From Cryobacterium sp. MP_M3 (GTDB lineage Bacteria > Actinomycetota > Actinomycetes > Actinomycetales > Microbacteriaceae), in contig NZ_JADOVI010000008.1 in assembly GCF_015752155.1 (NCBI RefSeq), positions 112,567 through 176,566 of the forward strand: 64,000 nucleotides of DNA, read 5' to 3'. A program made the translations under genes and the position numbers. Within the stretch, counting starts at the first letter, position 1, and each line of letters starts with the position of its first letter. The notes under the pieces are model-generated. The model was not told the origin of the DNA. It made no database searches and saw nothing but the letters and a program-made list of their open reading frames with translations. Of this stretch, positions 52,290 through 61,919 are shown in pieces.

Positions 52290-54734
52290 ATGACCTCACT
52301 GCAGTCGCCGGCCGAACGTTACTCGGCCTCCAGAACCCGCGCCAAGGCCCCGAAACTCGAATCGTTCCGGGCGGGTCTCCGCTTCGAACTGGATGCGTTC
52401 CAGCTCGCCGCCTGCGCCTCGCTCGAGGCCGGGAACAGCGTGCTCGTCGCGGCGCCGACCGGTGCCGGCAAGACCCTGATCGCGGAGTTCGCGATCTACC
52501 TGGCCATGCAGGGTACCTCCCAGAAGGTTTTCTACACGGCTCCGATGAAGGCGCTGAGCAACCAGAAATTCCAGGAGCTGGTCGCCGAATACGGCGCTGA
52601 CCAGGTTGGGCTGCTGACCGGGGACACGAACGTGAACCCCCAGGCCCGCGTCGTGGTGATGACCACCGAAGTGCTTCGCAACATGCTCTACGCCGACTCC
52701 GACCTGCTCACGAACCTGGCCTTCGTCGTGATGGACGAGGTTCACTACCTCGCCGACCGGTTCCGCGGGGCGGTCTGGGAGGAAGTCATCATCCACCTCC
52801 CTCAGAACGTGCGGATGGTCTCCCTCAGTGCAACCGTCTCCAACGCCGAGGAATTCGGCGACTGGCTACAGGCCGTGCGCGGTGAGACCGACGTGATCGT
52901 CTCCGAGGAGCGGCCGGTGCCCCTCGAGCAGCACGTTCTCGTCAAGAGCAAGATGCTCGACCTGTTCGACTCCACCGGCCTGGCCGGAACCCATCAGGTG
53001 AACCCCGAGCTGGTGCGGCTCGCACAGGCCGGTGGGCGCGGTGTGGCCGTCCGGTCCGGCGGCGGCCGGCGGGGGAACGACCGCGACCGGAATCCCCGTC
53101 AGTCCTCTTTCGACGCCGGACGCATGGATCGCTCCGAGATCGTGCGGCTGCTCGAGGGCAAGCACCTGCTGCCGGCGATCTTCTTCATCTTCAGCCGGGT
53201 GGGGTGCGACCAGGCCGTTCGCCAGGTGCTGCGGGCCGGGGTGAGGCTCACGGATGCCCGGGAGCGCGAGGAGATCCGTCAGATCGTCGACGAGCGCTGC
53301 CGCACCCTGCTCGACGAGGACCTCGGCGTGCTCGGCTACTTCGAGTGGCTCGACGGCCTCGAACGCGGCGTCGCCGCCCACCACGCGGGGATGCTGCCGG
53401 CCTTCAAGGAGGTCGTCGAGGAGCTCTTCCAGAAGAAGCTCGTCAAGGCCGTCTTCGCCACCGAGACCCTGGCCCTCGGCATCAACATGCCCGCCCGCAC
53501 CGTGGTCCTCGACAAGCTCGAGAAGTTCAACGGCGAGGCCCGGGTGCCGATCACGCCGGGGGAGTACACCCAGCTGACCGGCCGCGCCGGCCGGCGCGGC
53601 ATCGATGTGGAGGGCCACTCGGTGATCCAGTGGGCGCCTGGCCTGGATCCGCAGGCGGTCGCCTCCCTGGCCTCGCGGCGCACCTACCCGCTCAACTCCA
53701 GCTTCAAGCCCACCTACAACATGGCCGTCAACCTGATCGACCAGTTCGGGCGGGAGCGCACCCGGGACGTGCTCGAGTCATCCTTCGCCCAATTCCAGGC
53801 CGACCGGGCCGTCGTCGACATGGCCCGCAAGGTTCGCCAGCAGGAGGAATCCCTGGCAGGGTTCGCCGGGTCGATGGTATGCCACTTGGGCGACTTCACC
53901 GAGTACTCCGCCATCCGCCGCAAACTCACCGATGTCGAGCGGGAGACCGTGACCGGCGAAACCGGTGCCCGGGCGGCCAGGGAGCGGCGCCAGCGCGAAC
54001 TCACCAGCCTGCGCAAGCGCATGCGCGCGCACCCCTGCCACAGCTGCCCCGACCGCGAGCAGCACGCCAGGTGGGCGCAGCGCTGGTGGAAGCTCAAGCG
54101 GGAGACGGATGCGCTCACCCAGCAGATCACGACCCGCACCGGCGCGGTCGCGCGGGTGTTCGACCGCGTCACCGACGTTCTCCTCGGCTACGGCTACCTG
54201 CTGGAGGACGCGGACGGTTCCGTCACGCTCAGCGAAAGCGGACTGATCCTCCGGCGCATCTACGCGGACCGGGACCTGCTCGTCGCTGAATCGCTGCGCC
54301 GCGGCCTGTGGAACGACCTGGACCCGGCCGGCCTGGCCGCCATGGCGTGCGCGCTGGTCTTCGAGCCGCGCCGGGACGAGGGGATGATCGACGAACGCTA
54401 CCTGCCGAAGGGAGCGTTCCGGCCGGCCCTCGACCAGACCGAGGAGCTGTGGAGCCGTCTCGACGACCTCGAGCGGAACAACAAGCTTCCCGGCAGCAAC
54501 CCGCTGGCGGTCGGCCTCAGCCTGGCCATGTGGAAGTGGGCACGTGCCGGTTCCCTCGTCGACGTCCTGGACGAAGCGGAGATGGCCGCGGGGGACTTCG
54601 TGCGCTGGACCAAGCAGACCATCGACCTGCTCGACCAGCTGTCCGTGGTGGCCGACGGGCCGGTCGGGCGCACCGCCCGGCAGGCCATGGACGCGATCCG
54701 CCGCGGCATCGTCGCCTATTCGTCCGTCGCTTAG
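52290..54734 (+). CDS. helY: Ski2/Mtr4-like superfamily 2 RNA helicase
   Basis: An 814-residue DExH helicase of the HelY group. Walker A is AAPTGAGKT, motif II is MDEVHYLADRF, motif III is SLSATVSN and motif VI is QLTGRAGRRGID. The C-terminal part (about 560-814) includes the Ski2-like helical region with C-H-S-C-P-D-R-E. It probably unwinds structured RNA in decay or ribosome maturation. The ATG at 52290 follows tatC by 9 bases, the conserved actinobacterial order. Confidence 0.92.
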   Translation: MTSLQSPAERYSASRTRAKAPKLESFRAGLRFELDAFQLAACASLEAGNSVLVAAPTGAGKTLIAEFAIYLAMQGTSQKVFYTAPMKALSNQKFQELVAEYGADQVGLLTGDTNVNPQARVVVMTTEVLRNMLYADSDLLTNLAFVVMDEVHYLADRFRGAVWEEVIIHLPQNVRMVSLSATVSNAEEFGDWLQAVRGETDVIVSEERPVPLEQHVLVKSKMLDLFDSTGLAGTHQVNPELVRLAQAGGRGVAVRSGGGRRGNDRDRNPRQSSFDAGRMDRSEIVRLLEGKHLLPAIFFIFSRVGCDQAVRQVLRAGVRLTDAREREEIRQIVDERCRTLLDEDLGVLGYFEWLDGLERGVAAHHAGMLPAFKEVVEELFQKKLVKAVFATETLALGINMPARTVVLDKLEKFNGEARVPITPGEYTQLTGRAGRRGIDVEGHSVIQWAPGLDPQAVASLASRRTYPLNSSFKPTYNMAVNLIDQFGRERTRDVLESSFAQFQADRAVVDMARKVRQQEESLAGFAGSMVCHLGDFTEYSAIRRKLTDVERETVTGETGARAARERRQRELTSLRKRMRAHPCHSCPDREQHARWAQRWWKLKRETDALTQQITTRTGAVARVFDRVTDVLLGYGYLLEDADGSVTLSESGLILRRIYADRDLLVAESLRRGLWNDLDPAGLAAMACALVFEPRRDEGMIDERYLPKGAFRPALDQTEELWSRLDDLERNNKLPGSNPLAVGLSLAMWKWARAGSLVDVLDEAEMAAGDFVRWTKQTIDLLDQLSVVADGPVGRTARQAMDAIRRGIVAYSSVA

Positions 54735-54743
54735 GCTGTTGGG

Positions 54744-56306
54744 GTGAATCAGGGGACCGCGCGGCGGCAACTGCCGCTGCAGGCGGCCATCATGCTCGCC
54801 GCCGCGACCGGGGGCATCCTCGACGCGGGCTTCCCCGACCGGTCCTGGTGGGTCCTCGCGCCGCTCGGGGTGGCCCTGATGATGGTGGCCCTGCTCGGGC
54901 GCGGGCCGTGGGCCGGCCTGCTGATCGGCATGGTCGCGGGGTTGTCCTTCTGGCTGATCCACATCAGCTGGCTGACCCTGTACCTGGGGCCGGTGCCCTG
55001 GCTGGCCCTCGCCGGCCTCGAATCCATCTTCTTCGGCATCGGCCTCGCCCTGATCGGCGTCGTCCTCAACGTGGGCCCCCGGGTATGGCCGACAGTGGCC
55101 GGACGCCTCGGAGTCGTCCCGGTCGTCGTCGCCGGCCTGTGGACCGCTCGCGAAGCGATCTCGGCCGTCTGGCCGTACGGCGGCTTCGCCTGGGGGCGGG
55201 TGGCCATCTCCCAGTCGGAGAGCCCGTTCAACGGCCTGGTGGCCTGGGTCGGCATGTCGGGGCTGACCTTCCTCATCGTGTGGCTGAGCACCCTGGCCGT
55301 TCAACTGGTGCGGGAGGTGCAGATCGGTGCGCTCGCACGGTGGAGCATCGCCGTGGCATCCGTCGCCCTGTTGCTCGTGGTGCCGGCCTGGCCGGCCGTC
55401 CCGTCGGGAACCGCCCGGATCGCCGCGGTCCAGGGAGCGTCGGATGCAGGTCTGTTCGCCCAGTACTCGCCCGGCCAGATCCTCGCCGACCACACCTCGG
55501 CGACACTTCCCCTGATCGGGCAGAAGGTCGACTTCGTCGTCTGGCCGGAGAACGCCAGCGACATCGATCCGACCCGTTCCGCCGACGCGGCGAAGGTGCT
55601 GGACTACCTGGGCACTGCCATGAGCGCACCCATCGTCGCGGGCACTATCACCCAGCGTGACGGGAAGTTCTACAACAGCTCCCTGCTCTGGAAGGCGGGA
55701 GAAGGAGCCGTCGACATCTACGACAAGGTGCACCCGGTGCCGTTCGCCGAGTACATGCCCGATCGCGCGTTCTGGCGTCCGTTCGCGCCCGAACTGATCG
55801 ACCTCATCTCCCGGGACTATGCGATCGGGACGCAGGGGAACGTCTTCGACATCGACGGCATCAGGGCGGGAATCGCCATCTGCTTCGACATCGCCGACGA
55901 CCAGCTGGTCCAGGAGATGATCTCGGGGAAGGCGCAGGTCATCCTCGCCCAGACGAACAACGCCGACTTCGGGCACACCGATGAGAGCGTGCAGCAACTC
56001 GCGATCGCCCGGCTCCGGGCGATCGAGGCGGGCCGCACCGTGGTGAACATCTCCACCGTCGGAACCAGCGCGATCATCACGCCCGATGGCGCGACCCTGG
56101 ACCGACTGCCGACCTGGGAGCCGGGTGCCATGGTCGAGACCGTGCCGCTCAGCGACACCGTCACACCGGCGATGTCCGGAGGACGGGAACTCGAGTGGTT
56201 CGTGTCCGGGCTCGGACTGGCCGGCTTCGCGCTCTGCCTGATTAACGCACTGCGCACCCGGCGACGAAGCCGGGTGCGAAGTGATGGAAAGGCTGGAAGG
56301 GCTTAA
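54744..56306 (+). CDS. lnt: Apolipoprotein N-acyltransferase
   Basis: A 520-residue membrane enzyme adding the third acyl chain to lipoproteins. About six N-terminal helices are followed by an outside carbon-nitrogen hydrolase domain with the catalytic triad: Glu in FVVWPENAS, Lys in YDKVHPVPFAEYMP and Cys in GIAICFDIADD. A final helix and basic tail end the protein. The GTG at 54744 is the start. It overlaps the convergent rbpA gene by 4 bases at the 3' end. Confidence 0.93.
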   Translation: MNQGTARRQLPLQAAIMLAAATGGILDAGFPDRSWWVLAPLGVALMMVALLGRGPWAGLLIGMVAGLSFWLIHISWLTLYLGPVPWLALAGLESIFFGIGLALIGVVLNVGPRVWPTVAGRLGVVPVVVAGLWTAREAISAVWPYGGFAWGRVAISQSESPFNGLVAWVGMSGLTFLIVWLSTLAVQLVREVQIGALARWSIAVASVALLLVVPAWPAVPSGTARIAAVQGASDAGLFAQYSPGQILADHTSATLPLIGQKVDFVVWPENASDIDPTRSADAAKVLDYLGTAMSAPIVAGTITQRDGKFYNSSLLWKAGEGAVDIYDKVHPVPFAEYMPDRAFWRPFAPELIDLISRDYAIGTQGNVFDIDGIRAGIAICFDIADDQLVQEMISGKAQVILAQTNNADFGHTDESVQQLAIARLRAIEAGRTVVNISTVGTSAIITPDGATLDRLPTWEPGAMVETVPLSDTVTPAMSGGRELEWFVSGLGLAGFALCLINALRTRRRSRVRSDGKAGRA

Positions 56307-56668
56307 GCGCCGATCTTCTGCTGGCCCCTCCGGGCACGCAGGAAGGTCAGTCGTTCTTCCAGAAGTTCTTCGAGTTCGGCGCGGGTGCGCCGTTCGAGGA
56401 GCATGTCCCAGTGCGTGCGCGGAACCTTCTCGTCGGAGTGATCCACGATCACCGGCTTGGAGTCAACCAGCCGGGTGGCGGTCTGTGAGCAGAAGCGGCA
56501 CTCCCACTCGTCGGGGGCCTCAGCCTCCGCCGAGAAAATCATCACCGTCTCCCGCGCGCACGTCGCACACAGGTACGTGTGACTGACTCGTGGTGAAAAG
56601 GTTACGCCCTCTTCGCTTTGAAGGCTTTGTGCGCCCAACCTCATGCCACGCAAACTGCGATCCGCCAT
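56303..56668 (-). CDS. rbpA: RNA polymerase-binding protein RbpA
   Basis: A 121-residue actinobacterial transcription factor that binds the sigma subunit and stabilises open promoter complexes. The core barrel has C-x2-C pairs (YLCATCARE and WECRFCSQ), zinc-binding as in some relatives, and the C-terminal sigma-interaction helix is VPRTHWDMLLERRTRAELEELLEERL. The ATG at 56668 has AGGAG upstream. RbpA is found only in Actinobacteria, so it fixes the phylum of this window. Confidence 0.96.
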   Translation of the reverse strand: MADRSLRGMRLGAQSLQSEEGVTFSPRVSHTYLCATCARETVMIFSAEAEAPDEWECRFCSQTATRLVDSKPVIVDHSDEKVPRTHWDMLLERRTRAELEELLEERLTFLRARRGQQKIGA

Positions 56669-56758
56669 TGTGTGGTCTCCTCTCGCGATGCAACTCTTAG
56701 TTCTAAACCATCAAGCTGGACGTTATCTTTCCGTTACGTCGATTCTCGGTGGTAACTC

Positions 56759-57523
56759 TCAGCTTCGGTCGGCGATCACGCCCACCGCGAGGTCGCTCCG
56801 GTCGGTGATCAGACCGTCGACACCCGCATCGAGGAGCCGGCGCATCGTCGCCGGATCATTCACCGTCCACACGTGCACCTCGACGCCGAGGGCGTGCATC
56901 GCCCGGAGGAAACGCGGGGTGAGGATCCGCAGGGACCTGACCGTCTCCGGGACCTGCATGGCGGAGAGACCATGCACCGCACGCCGCACCTGGCCGCCCA
57001 GACCGAGCTCGGCGGCGATGAACGCCCGGCCGACGAGAGAGGAGGACGCGGAGGTGGCGACCCCGGGCAGGGAACGGACCGTGCGCGCACGGCGGTCCTC
57101 GGAGAAGGAGGTGATCAGCACCCGGTCGGTGGCGTTCGCCGCCAGCACAGCGGTCACCGTCGCCTCGACCGCGGCATCCGATTTCACATCGAGGTTGAAG
57201 CGGGCGTCCGGAAACGCGTCCAGGGCCTCGCTGAGAGATGCGAATGGCTGACCCAGTCCCAGGTTGATCCGTCGGAGTTCGGCCATCCTGAGCCTGCTCA
57301 CCCGAATCCGCGCTCCCGGCACGGCGAAATCCGCATCGTGGCTGAGCACCGCGACGCCGTCGTCGCTGGCGCGGACATCCGTTTCAAGATGGGTGGCGCC
57401 GGCGAGGAGGGCATGGCGGAAGGCCAGGAGGGTGTTCTCGGGGGCGTTCCGGGACAGGCCCCGATGGGCGAACACGCGGGGCGCGGCGCCGTCCAGGAAC
57501 CAGGACGCCCTACCCCCAGGCAT
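56759..57523 (-). CDS. Glycerophosphodiester phosphodiesterase
   Basis: A 254-residue GDPD-family barrel that hydrolyses glycerophosphodiesters to glycerol-3-phosphate and an alcohol. Seen are FAHRGLSRNAPENTLLAF (His and Glu ligands), LETDVRASDDGVAVLSHDADF (Glu/Asp ligands and second His) and VHVWTVND near the end. There is no signal peptide, so it is cytoplasmic (UgpQ-like). It is 9 bases downstream of the SPFH gene and may be its last operon member. Confidence 0.93.
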   Translation of the reverse strand: MPGGRASWFLDGAAPRVFAHRGLSRNAPENTLLAFRHALLAGATHLETDVRASDDGVAVLSHDADFAVPGARIRVSRLRMAELRRINLGLGQPFASLSEALDAFPDARFNLDVKSDAAVEATVTAVLAANATDRVLITSFSEDRRARTVRSLPGVATSASSSLVGRAFIAAELGLGGQVRRAVHGLSAMQVPETVRSLRILTPRFLRAMHALGVEVHVWTVNDPATMRRLLDAGVDGLITDRSDLAVGVIADRS

Positions 57524-57532
57524 GGTCCCTGC

Positions 57533-58498
57533 CTAAGCGAGCGGTGCGGCGTGGGACGCCGGACCCTGCGCCTCGGCCGCACCGGCGTGAGAGCCGGGAA
57601 CGGGGGACTGCCCGAACGCGCGACCGACGCCCTTCATCGCCTCGGTGAGTTCGCTCGGCACGATCCAGAGCTTGTTCGCGCTTCCCTCGGCCAGTTTGGG
57701 CAGGGTCAGCAGGTACTGGTAGGCCAGCAGCTTCGGATCGGGGTCGCCGTCGTGGATCGCCTTGAACACGGTCGTGATGGCTTCGGCTTCACCCTGTGCA
57801 CGCAGGACGGCCGCCTTCGCGTCACCTTCCGCGGAGAGGATGGCGGCCTGGCGCGCGCCTTCCGCGGTCAGGATCGCGGACTGCTTCGTTCCCTCGGCGG
57901 TCAGGATGAGAGCTCGACGGTCACGCTCGGCGCGCATCTGCTTCTCCATCGAGTCCTGGATGGAGTGGGGCGGATCGATCGCCTTCAATTCCACCCGCCC
58001 GACCCGGATGCCCCACTTGCCGGTGGCCTCGTCGAGCACGATGCGCAGTTGCCCATTGATGTTGTCTCGGCTGGTCAGGGCTTCTTCGAGGTTCAGCCCG
58101 CCGACCACGTTACGCAGGGTGGTCGTGGTGAGCTGCTCGACCGCTCCGAGATAGTTGGCGATCTCGTAGGTGGCCGCCCGGGCATCCGTCACCTGGAAGT
58201 AGACGACGGTGTCGATGGAGACGACGAGGTTGTCCTCCGTGATCACCGGCTGCGGCGGGAACGAGACGACCTGCTCCCGCATGTCGATCAGCGGCCGCAG
58301 CCGGTCGACGAACGGGATAAGGATGTTCAGGCCCGGCATCAGCGTCTTGTGGTACCGGCCGAGGCGCTCCACGACGCCGGCGCTGGCCTGCGGGATGATG
58401 CGGATCGACTTCGCGAGGGTGACAATGACGAACAGGACGAGAGCCGCAACGGCGACGAAGACGACCACCTGCACGATTATCTGGCCGGGATCGGTCAT
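57533..58498 (-). CDS. SPFH/Band 7 (stomatin-like) membrane protein
   Basis: A 321-residue protein with one N-terminal membrane helix (about 8-28), an SPFH domain (about 30-190: SAGVVERLGRYHKTLMPGL...REQVVSFPPQPVITEDN) and a coiled, Ala/Glu-rich C-terminal region typical of stomatins. It should form oligomeric rafts at the membrane. The ATG at 58498 overlaps the NfeD stop by 4 bases. The NfeD-stomatin pair is widely conserved. Confidence 0.93.
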   Translation of the reverse strand: MTDPGQIIVQVVVFVAVAALVLFVIVTLAKSIRIIPQASAGVVERLGRYHKTLMPGLNILIPFVDRLRPLIDMREQVVSFPPQPVITEDNLVVSIDTVVYFQVTDARAATYEIANYLGAVEQLTTTTLRNVVGGLNLEEALTSRDNINGQLRIVLDEATGKWGIRVGRVELKAIDPPHSIQDSMEKQMRAERDRRALILTAEGTKQSAILTAEGARQAAILSAEGDAKAAVLRAQGEAEAITTVFKAIHDGDPDPKLLAYQYLLTLPKLAEGSANKLWIVPSELTEAMKGVGRAFGQSPVPGSHAGAAEAQGPASHAAPLA

Positions 58499-58965
58499 GG
58501 AACGTTCCTTTCCGCCGGGATGACCACTGCGGTCGCCCCGTCGATTGCTGTGACGAGTACTCGTTCGCCGGGTTCGACGACGCGATCCGTGCCGGGCGAC
58601 AGGCGTGCCGTCCAGGTCTCGCCGTTGGCGAGACGAACCTGACCGCCGGTGGCCCCGATGGAACTGACCACCCGGCCGTCGATGCCGAGCAGCGCGTCCA
58701 CGTTCGTCTTGGCAGGGTCGCCGCCGCGCTTGAGAAGCCGAAGCAGGGGCGGGCGGATGCCGAGCAGAAGGGTGATCGTCAGCACGGCCGCGATCACGAG
58801 CTGCAACCACCACGGCGCGCCGAGCAGGCCGGAGACGAGTGCGCCCAGACTGCCGGCCGCCATCATCAGGAACGTGAGGTCGAGGGTCACCATCTCGATG
58901 GTGACAAAGAGCAGAATGAGCACGAGCCAGACGATCCACGCGAATTCCGCTGCGAACGCATCCAT
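58495..58965 (-). CDS. NfeD-family membrane protein
   Basis: A 156-residue protein with two or three membrane segments followed by a C-terminal OB-fold domain (GIDGRVVSSIGATGGQVRLANGETWTARL...). The ATG at 58965 has GGGAGGGG upstream and is preferred to the ATG at 58980. NfeD acts as a partner of the stomatin encoded by the overlapping next gene. No serine-protease domain is present, so it is the short form. Confidence 0.92.
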   Translation of the reverse strand: MDAFAAEFAWIVWLVLILLFVTIEMVTLDLTFLMMAAGSLGALVSGLLGAPWWLQLVIAAVLTITLLLGIRPPLLRLLKRGGDPAKTNVDALLGIDGRVVSSIGATGGQVRLANGETWTARLSPGTDRVVEPGERVLVTAIDGATAVVIPAERNVP

Positions 58966-59082
58966 GGCGTCCCCTCCCATTTCTGTTCCCTCCTAACGAA
59001 ACTAGCAGGTGCGCCGGACAGGGGAGCGGAGGCTTCTTGGTAAGGTCGTCTGCCAGACCAATTCGTTATCTGAGGAGTTCGC

Positions 59083-59847
59083 GTGACCAATCCACTTGCA
59101 GCAGGATCACTTGACGGCAAGCGTGTGCTCGTCACCGGATCGTCTCGAGGGGTCGGTGCGGCCACCATCGGTTACTTCGCCGGGGCCGGCGCGAGCGTCG
59201 CCATCAACTTCCGCAACAAAGAGGCCCGCGCGATCAAGGTCGCCGACGCCATCCGCGCCCAGGGCGGCACGGCCATCACCATCGGCGCCGACCTCACCGA
59301 CGCCGAAGCCGTGACGAACATGTTCGACACCATCCGCCGCGAATTCGGGGGTCTCGACATCCTCGTCATGAATGCCTCGGGCGGCATGGAAAGCGGCATG
59401 GCCGACGACTACGCGATGAAGCTGAACCGGGATGCCCAGCTCAACCTGCTGGCCACCGCCCGGCCGTTGCTCGCCGAGGGCGCCCGCGTCGTGTTCGTCA
59501 CCAGCCACCAGGCGCACTTCTTCGGCACCGCAGAGACCATGCCGGAGTATGTGCCGGTCGCACGCAGCAAACGAGCGGGGGAGGACGCCCTCCGCGCCCT
59601 GATTCCCGAACTCGAACAGGCCGGGCTCGGTTTCGTCGTCGTCTCCGGCGACATCATCGAGGGCACGGTCACGGCCACCCTGCTGGAACGCGCCAGCCCG
59701 GGGACCATGAACGCCCGGAAGGACGCCGCCGGGCGCCTGTACAACGTGGAGGAGTTCGCCGCGGAAGTTGCCCTCGCCGCAGTGGAGCCCGTCCCAGCAG
59801 ACAACACGCGCTATGTTGGCGACACGACCGACCTGGTCGCCGACTAG
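59083..59847 (+). CDS. Short-chain dehydrogenase/reductase with displaced active-site pair
   Basis: A 254-residue SDR-fold protein with the dinucleotide motif TGSSRGVGAAT, DLTD and NASGG. The catalytic Ser is S141 (VTSHQ). The usual Y-x3-K is missing: Y156 and K163 are six residues apart (YVPVARSK), with Val at the position of the expected Tyr. It may therefore be inactive as a classic SDR, bind a different cofactor or act as a scaffold. The GTG at 59083 is the start. The S9 peptidase gene follows 11 bases later. Confidence 0.82.
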   Translation: MTNPLAAGSLDGKRVLVTGSSRGVGAATIGYFAGAGASVAINFRNKEARAIKVADAIRAQGGTAITIGADLTDAEAVTNMFDTIRREFGGLDILVMNASGGMESGMADDYAMKLNRDAQLNLLATARPLLAEGARVVFVTSHQAHFFGTAETMPEYVPVARSKRAGEDALRALIPELEQAGLGFVVVSGDIIEGTVTATLLERASPGTMNARKDAAGRLYNVEEFAAEVALAAVEPVPADNTRYVGDTTDLVAD

Positions 59848-59858
59848 AAAGCACATGG

Positions 59859-61919
59859 ATGAAGGCTTCCGACCTTCCGCTCCTCAAATCGGTGTCCGAC
59901 CCGACCATCCACCCGGACGGTGGCCGGGCGGTCGTGTCCGTCATCCGGCCGGAGTACTCCGCCGATGACTACGTGGGCCAGTTATGGACCGTGTCCCTGC
60001 AAGGGAAGCCCCAGCCGCGACTCCTGACCCGTGGCCACCGGGATACCGCTCCCCGGTTCTCGCCGGACGGTCGGCTGCTTGCCTTCCTGCGCAGCAGCCC
60101 GGGCGCTCCGGCCCAGCTGCACGTGGTGGCGGCAACGGGTGGTGAGCCCGTGCAGGCCACCGCCGAGGTCCTCGGCGTCACCGACTTCCGGTGGCGGCCG
60201 GACTCGGCAACCCTGGCATACATCGCACGTGTGCCGGACCCCGGCCGGCTGGGCACCGTTCCGGGCCTCGCCGCCGAGGCCGAACCGCCGAGGATCATCA
60301 CGACGTTCCACTACCGGGCCAACGGTGTCGGGTACACGACCGACCGACGCGCTCACGTCTTCCTGGTGCCCGCGCCCGACCCCTGGGCGGAACCGGTCCC
60401 AGGGGCTGCCCCGTCCACCCCTGAATCCGCCGAGGAGGCTCCGGCCCGGGCTGCGCCGGGTGACTCCGGCCTGCCGCCCGGCGCGGCCGCCCCGCGGAGG
60501 CTCACCACGGGGGACTACGACCACGCGGGCCTCGCCTTCTCACCGGACGGCACAGCGCTGCTCACGATTTCCGCCCGCCACCCGGGCCGGGACGAGGACC
60601 TCCGGTCGGAACTGCTGGTGATCACCCTCGACCCGGCCGGCGCGGGTCCGGAACTGCCGGCCCGGACGGTGCTGTCCTGGGCTGCCAACCTGAGCATCGC
60701 CCAGATCGAGTGGGCCGCGGTCGATTCCGTCATCTTCCTGGCCCAGGTCGTCGGCGTCGACGGCCGCGACTTCGTCGCCCGCAGCGGCTCGCTCTACCGG
60801 GTTGATCCCGGACGGGGTGAGCCGGTGCGGCTGACCGACCCCGACGAGTACGACCTCGACTCCGGTACGGCACTCAGCCTGACCCAGGACGGCGCCGTCC
60901 TGGCCGTCAACCGCACCCGCGGCCGGGTCCAGCTGGTGCGGACCACCCTCGACGGCGCGACGGCGACGCTGACCGGGAACGATGTCGTCGTCACCGGCCA
61001 CGACGCCCGGGCGGGCCGCATCGTCGCAAGCTACCAGGACGCCCTGACCGAGGGGGACCTCGCGCTCGTCGAACCGGCCCGCGCCCGGCGGCTGACCGAC
61101 TTCTCAGCTGCCCTCCGGGAGACCGTGCTGGCGAGACCGCGCGAGCTCACCATCTCCGCCGCGGACGGCTACCCGGTGCACGGCTGGGTGACCACGCCAC
61201 CCGGGCCTGGGCCGCACCCCGTCGTGCTCACCATCCACGGCGGGCCTTTCGCGCAGGCGACCGTCGCCGTGTCCGACGAGACCCAGGTCCTCGTCGACGC
61301 GGGCTATGCCGTGCTGGCCTGCAACCCACGCGGTTCGGCCGGCTACGGCCAGGCGCACGGGCGGGTGATCCGGCGGCGCCTCGGCTCCGTCGACCGCTCC
61401 GACGTGCTCGACTTCCTGGCCGGCGCCCTGGCCGACGCACCTCAGCTGGACGCCGGGCGGCTGGGCCTCATGGGCGGGTCCTACGGCGGCTTCCTCGCCG
61501 CGTGGATCACCGCACACGACCAGAGGTTCGCGGCCGCGATCGTCGAGCGTGCCTTCCTCGATCCCGAAACATTCCTGGGCACCTCCGATGTCGGTGACTT
61601 CTTCGTCGAGGAATACCTCGGAACCTCCCGGGCACTCCGGAACGCCCAGAGCCCGCAGGAATTGGCCGACCGGGTGTCCACGCCCACCCTGGTGATTCAC
61701 TCCGAACAGGACCTGCGGTGCCCGCTCTCCCAGGCGGAGCGCTACTACTTCGCCCTGAAACGCGGGGGAGTGGCGGCCGAGCTGGCCATCTTCCCCGGCG
61801 AGGACCATGAACTCAGCCGTGGGGGCACGCCCCGGCACCGACTGCAGCGGCTGGAACTCATTCTCGACTGGTGGGACCGGCACCTTCCCGTCAGGCCCGG
61901 GCCCCACGCCCGAACGTGA
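59859..61919 (+). CDS. S9-family (prolyl oligopeptidase-like) serine peptidase
   Basis: A 686-residue protein with a beta-propeller N-terminal part (about 1-425) and a C-terminal alpha/beta hydrolase. The catalytic Ser is in LMGGSYGGFLAAW, the Asp in HSEQDLRCPLSQAE and the His in PGEDHELSR, as in acylaminoacyl peptidases. No signal peptide is seen, so it should be cytoplasmic. The Pro/Ala-rich stretch at about 175-205 is a loop within the propeller. It overlaps the convergent DUF308 gene by 29 bases at the 3' end. Confidence 0.92.
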   Translation: MKASDLPLLKSVSDPTIHPDGGRAVVSVIRPEYSADDYVGQLWTVSLQGKPQPRLLTRGHRDTAPRFSPDGRLLAFLRSSPGAPAQLHVVAATGGEPVQATAEVLGVTDFRWRPDSATLAYIARVPDPGRLGTVPGLAAEAEPPRIITTFHYRANGVGYTTDRRAHVFLVPAPDPWAEPVPGAAPSTPESAEEAPARAAPGDSGLPPGAAAPRRLTTGDYDHAGLAFSPDGTALLTISARHPGRDEDLRSELLVITLDPAGAGPELPARTVLSWAANLSIAQIEWAAVDSVIFLAQVVGVDGRDFVARSGSLYRVDPGRGEPVRLTDPDEYDLDSGTALSLTQDGAVLAVNRTRGRVQLVRTTLDGATATLTGNDVVVTGHDARAGRIVASYQDALTEGDLALVEPARARRLTDFSAALRETVLARPRELTISAADGYPVHGWVTTPPGPGPHPVVLTIHGGPFAQATVAVSDETQVLVDAGYAVLACNPRGSAGYGQAHGRVIRRRLGSVDRSDVLDFLAGALADAPQLDAGRLGLMGGSYGGFLAAWITAHDQRFAAAIVERAFLDPETFLGTSDVGDFFVEEYLGTSRALRNAQSPQELADRVSTPTLVIHSEQDLRCPLSQAERYYFALKRGGVAAELAIFPGEDHELSRGGTPRHRLQRLELILDWWDRHLPVRPGPHART

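Noticed and set aside
53778..55997. 739-codon minus-strand frame opposite helY and lnt
   Set aside because: It spans two well-defined genes on the other strand and is dominated by Gly/Asp/Arg/His.
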